Of a stretch of 64,000 nt of DNA, positions 63,401 to 64,000 are shown in pieces (within the stretch, counting starts at the first letter, position 1; the number at the start of each line of letters is the position of its first letter). This DNA comes from Calliopsis andreniformis (lineage: Eukaryota; Arthropoda; Insecta; Hymenoptera; Andrenidae), in assembly GCF_051401765.1 (NCBI RefSeq), contig NW_027480422.1:24508001-24572000 (forward strand). The letters run 5' to 3'. A program made the position numbers and the translations under genes. The notes below the pieces were generated by a model, which worked only from the letters and a program-made list of their open reading frames with translations, did not search any database and was not told the origin of the DNA.

Positions 63401-64000
63401 TATTATTCGTTTTATGCGATGGAAAAACTGTTGTATTTGTTTTGTATTTTATGCTTCTGGCGTTGACTTCCAAGGCCCCAACAATTGGATGTGGTGGAAC
63501 AACGCCCTAGAGTGGAGCATAGGTTGCCCGGAACGTAGGAATGACCATCACTTTCACACTCGTTGCAATTACTCCTGTTATACGATGGAAAATCTGTAGT
63601 ATCTTTATTGTATTTTATGCTTCGGGCGTTGACTTCTTAGGCCGTGACCATTCGATCTGGTGGAGCAACGCCCTAGAGTGAAGCCTAGGTTGCCCGGAAC
63701 GTAGAAATGACCATTACCTTCACACTGATTGCAATTATTCATTTAATACGATGGAAGAACTATTGTATTTTTATTGTATTTTATGCTTCGGGCGTTGACT
63801 TCCAAGGCCCTAACTATTCGATCTGGTGGAGCAACGCCATAGAGTCAAGCCTAGGTTTCCAGGAACGTAGAAATGACCGTAACTTTCACACTGGTTGCAA
63901 TTATTCGTTTTATACGATGGAAAAACTGTTGTATTTATTTTGTATTTTATGCTTCGGGCGTTGACTTCTAAGGCCCTAGCTTTTCGATCTGGTTGAGCAA
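60438..64000 (-). repeat. Window-end cluster of short repeated blocks
   Basis: About 21 monomers. 60,438-61,035 matches 62,097-62,694 (+1,659, ten monomers minus one base; rare GTTTCGTATTTTACGC and GGTTTGGTAGGGCAACACC). 61,755-61,905 matches 62,916-63,066 (+1,161; GTACTGTATGCTTCGGGC and AGACACTAAATGTTCG). 62,695-62,890 matches 63,358-63,553 (+663). 61,052-61,230 matches 63,706-63,884 (+2,654; ATTTAATACGATGGAAG). Overlapping offsets without one dominant unit suggest older, partly erased amplification. Confidence 0.82.

Larger units (their letters stand above)
42627..64000 (-). repeat. Right satellite array, same monomer inverted, about 129 copies
   Basis: From 42,627 the same monomer is read on the opposite strand. 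Its + strand now shows GGAACGTAGAAATGACC, TTCACACTGGTTGCAATTAT, TATACGATGGAAAAACTG, TTATGCTTCTGGCGTTGAC, TATTCGATCTGGTGGAGCAA and AGTGAAGCCTAGGTTGC at about 166-bp spacing. The array runs to the window end and stops inside a monomer. Variants common here, such as GGGCGTAGACTTCTAAGG or TTCGATATCGCGGGGCAACG, were not seen in the left array. The left-array variant with TATATAATGTATATTTGC was not seen here. The arms therefore share a monomer family but appear to have been homogenised separately. Confidence 0.97.

Noticed and set aside
278..63964. Dozens of 60-140-codon ORFs, most of them 85 codons with near-identical products
   Set aside because: They are readings of the satellite monomer on either strand, switch strand with the array at 42.6 kb, and are truncated at random in diverged monomers. 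No plausible initiation context, domain or gene neighbourhood was seen.
1..64000. CRISPR-like regular repetition
   Set aside because: The repeat unit is 166 bp with no unique spacers between short conserved repeats and no cas genes. It is a contiguous tandem satellite.
1..64000. CENP-B box (TTCGnnnnAnnCGGG core) in the TTTCTACGTTCCGGGC region
   Set aside because: Only the CGGG part and a few other core positions fit; TTCG and the central A are not matched, so no CENP-B box is claimed.
1..64000. Telomere-like TTAGG/TTAGGG in AGTTAGGGCC
   Set aside because: It occurs at most once per monomer, is not tandem, and is often changed to GCTAGGG or GTTACGG; it is part of the satellite.
1..64000. tRNA or Pol III internal promoter resemblance around TATTCGATCTGGTGGAGC
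   Set aside because: TTCGATC resembles part of a B box, but spacing and the A box do not fit and no cloverleaf can be drawn from the monomer.
1..64000. 5S rRNA or other RNA-gene tandem array
   Set aside because: The monomer has no recognisable 5S, snRNA or rRNA segments, and monomers diverge too much for a functional RNA cluster.

Overview
The window is satellite DNA from end to end. A monomer of about 166 bp repeats head to tail from the first base to the last, roughly 385 copies, and both window edges cut through a monomer, so the array continues outside. I find no protein-coding gene, RNA gene, transposon, CRISPR array, operon or unrelated spacer. An array this long and pure indicates a nuclear eukaryotic genome, in centromeric, pericentromeric or other constitutive heterochromatin. 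The species cannot be told from the sequence, and centromere identity is inference only.

Monomer, read on the + strand of the left part and numbered from GGTCATTTCTACG = 1: GGTCATTTCTACGTTCC at 1-17; a CCTAGG site near 24-29; GGCGTTGCTCCACC near 41-54; GATCGAATAG near 56-65; CAACGCC near 82-88; an A/T-rich stretch with ATAAAATACAAT near 95-105; CAGTTTTTCCATCGTATAA near 117-134; and AATTGCAACCAGTGTGAAAG near 143-162. Individual monomers are often clearly diverged, while multi-monomer blocks are nearly identical. That is the signature of higher-order repeats (HORs) spread by unequal exchange or amplification.

Layout: from 1 to about 42,626 all monomers lie in one orientation (about 257 copies). 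At 42,625-42,627 the orientation flips with no spacer, and from there to 64,000 all monomers are inverted (about 129 copies). Left-arm blocks: 3.4-13.8 kb (3.65 kb relatives and a 3,319-bp tandem duplication), 17.8-24.5 kb (2,158-bp and 2,655-bp offsets), 26.6-32.4 kb (2,158-bp unit in two full and two partial copies) and 34.4-40.7 kb (a 3-kb unit twice, with whole-monomer indels). The 2 kb on the left of the flip, and the first several hundred bases on its right, are a mosaic of diverged monomers. Right-arm blocks: 43.3-48.9 kb (dense small rearrangements), 49.9-54.7 kb (tandem duplication of about 2.5 kb), a copy of 48.9-50.2 kb at 57.4-58.7 kb, and 60.4-64 kb (short, older repeats).

The many short ORFs, mostly 85 codons, are by-products of one monomer reading frame and are not annotated as genes. 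Block boundaries were placed by eye and are generally good to a few tens of bases. Identity statements refer to stretches I compared directly, not to computed alignments.
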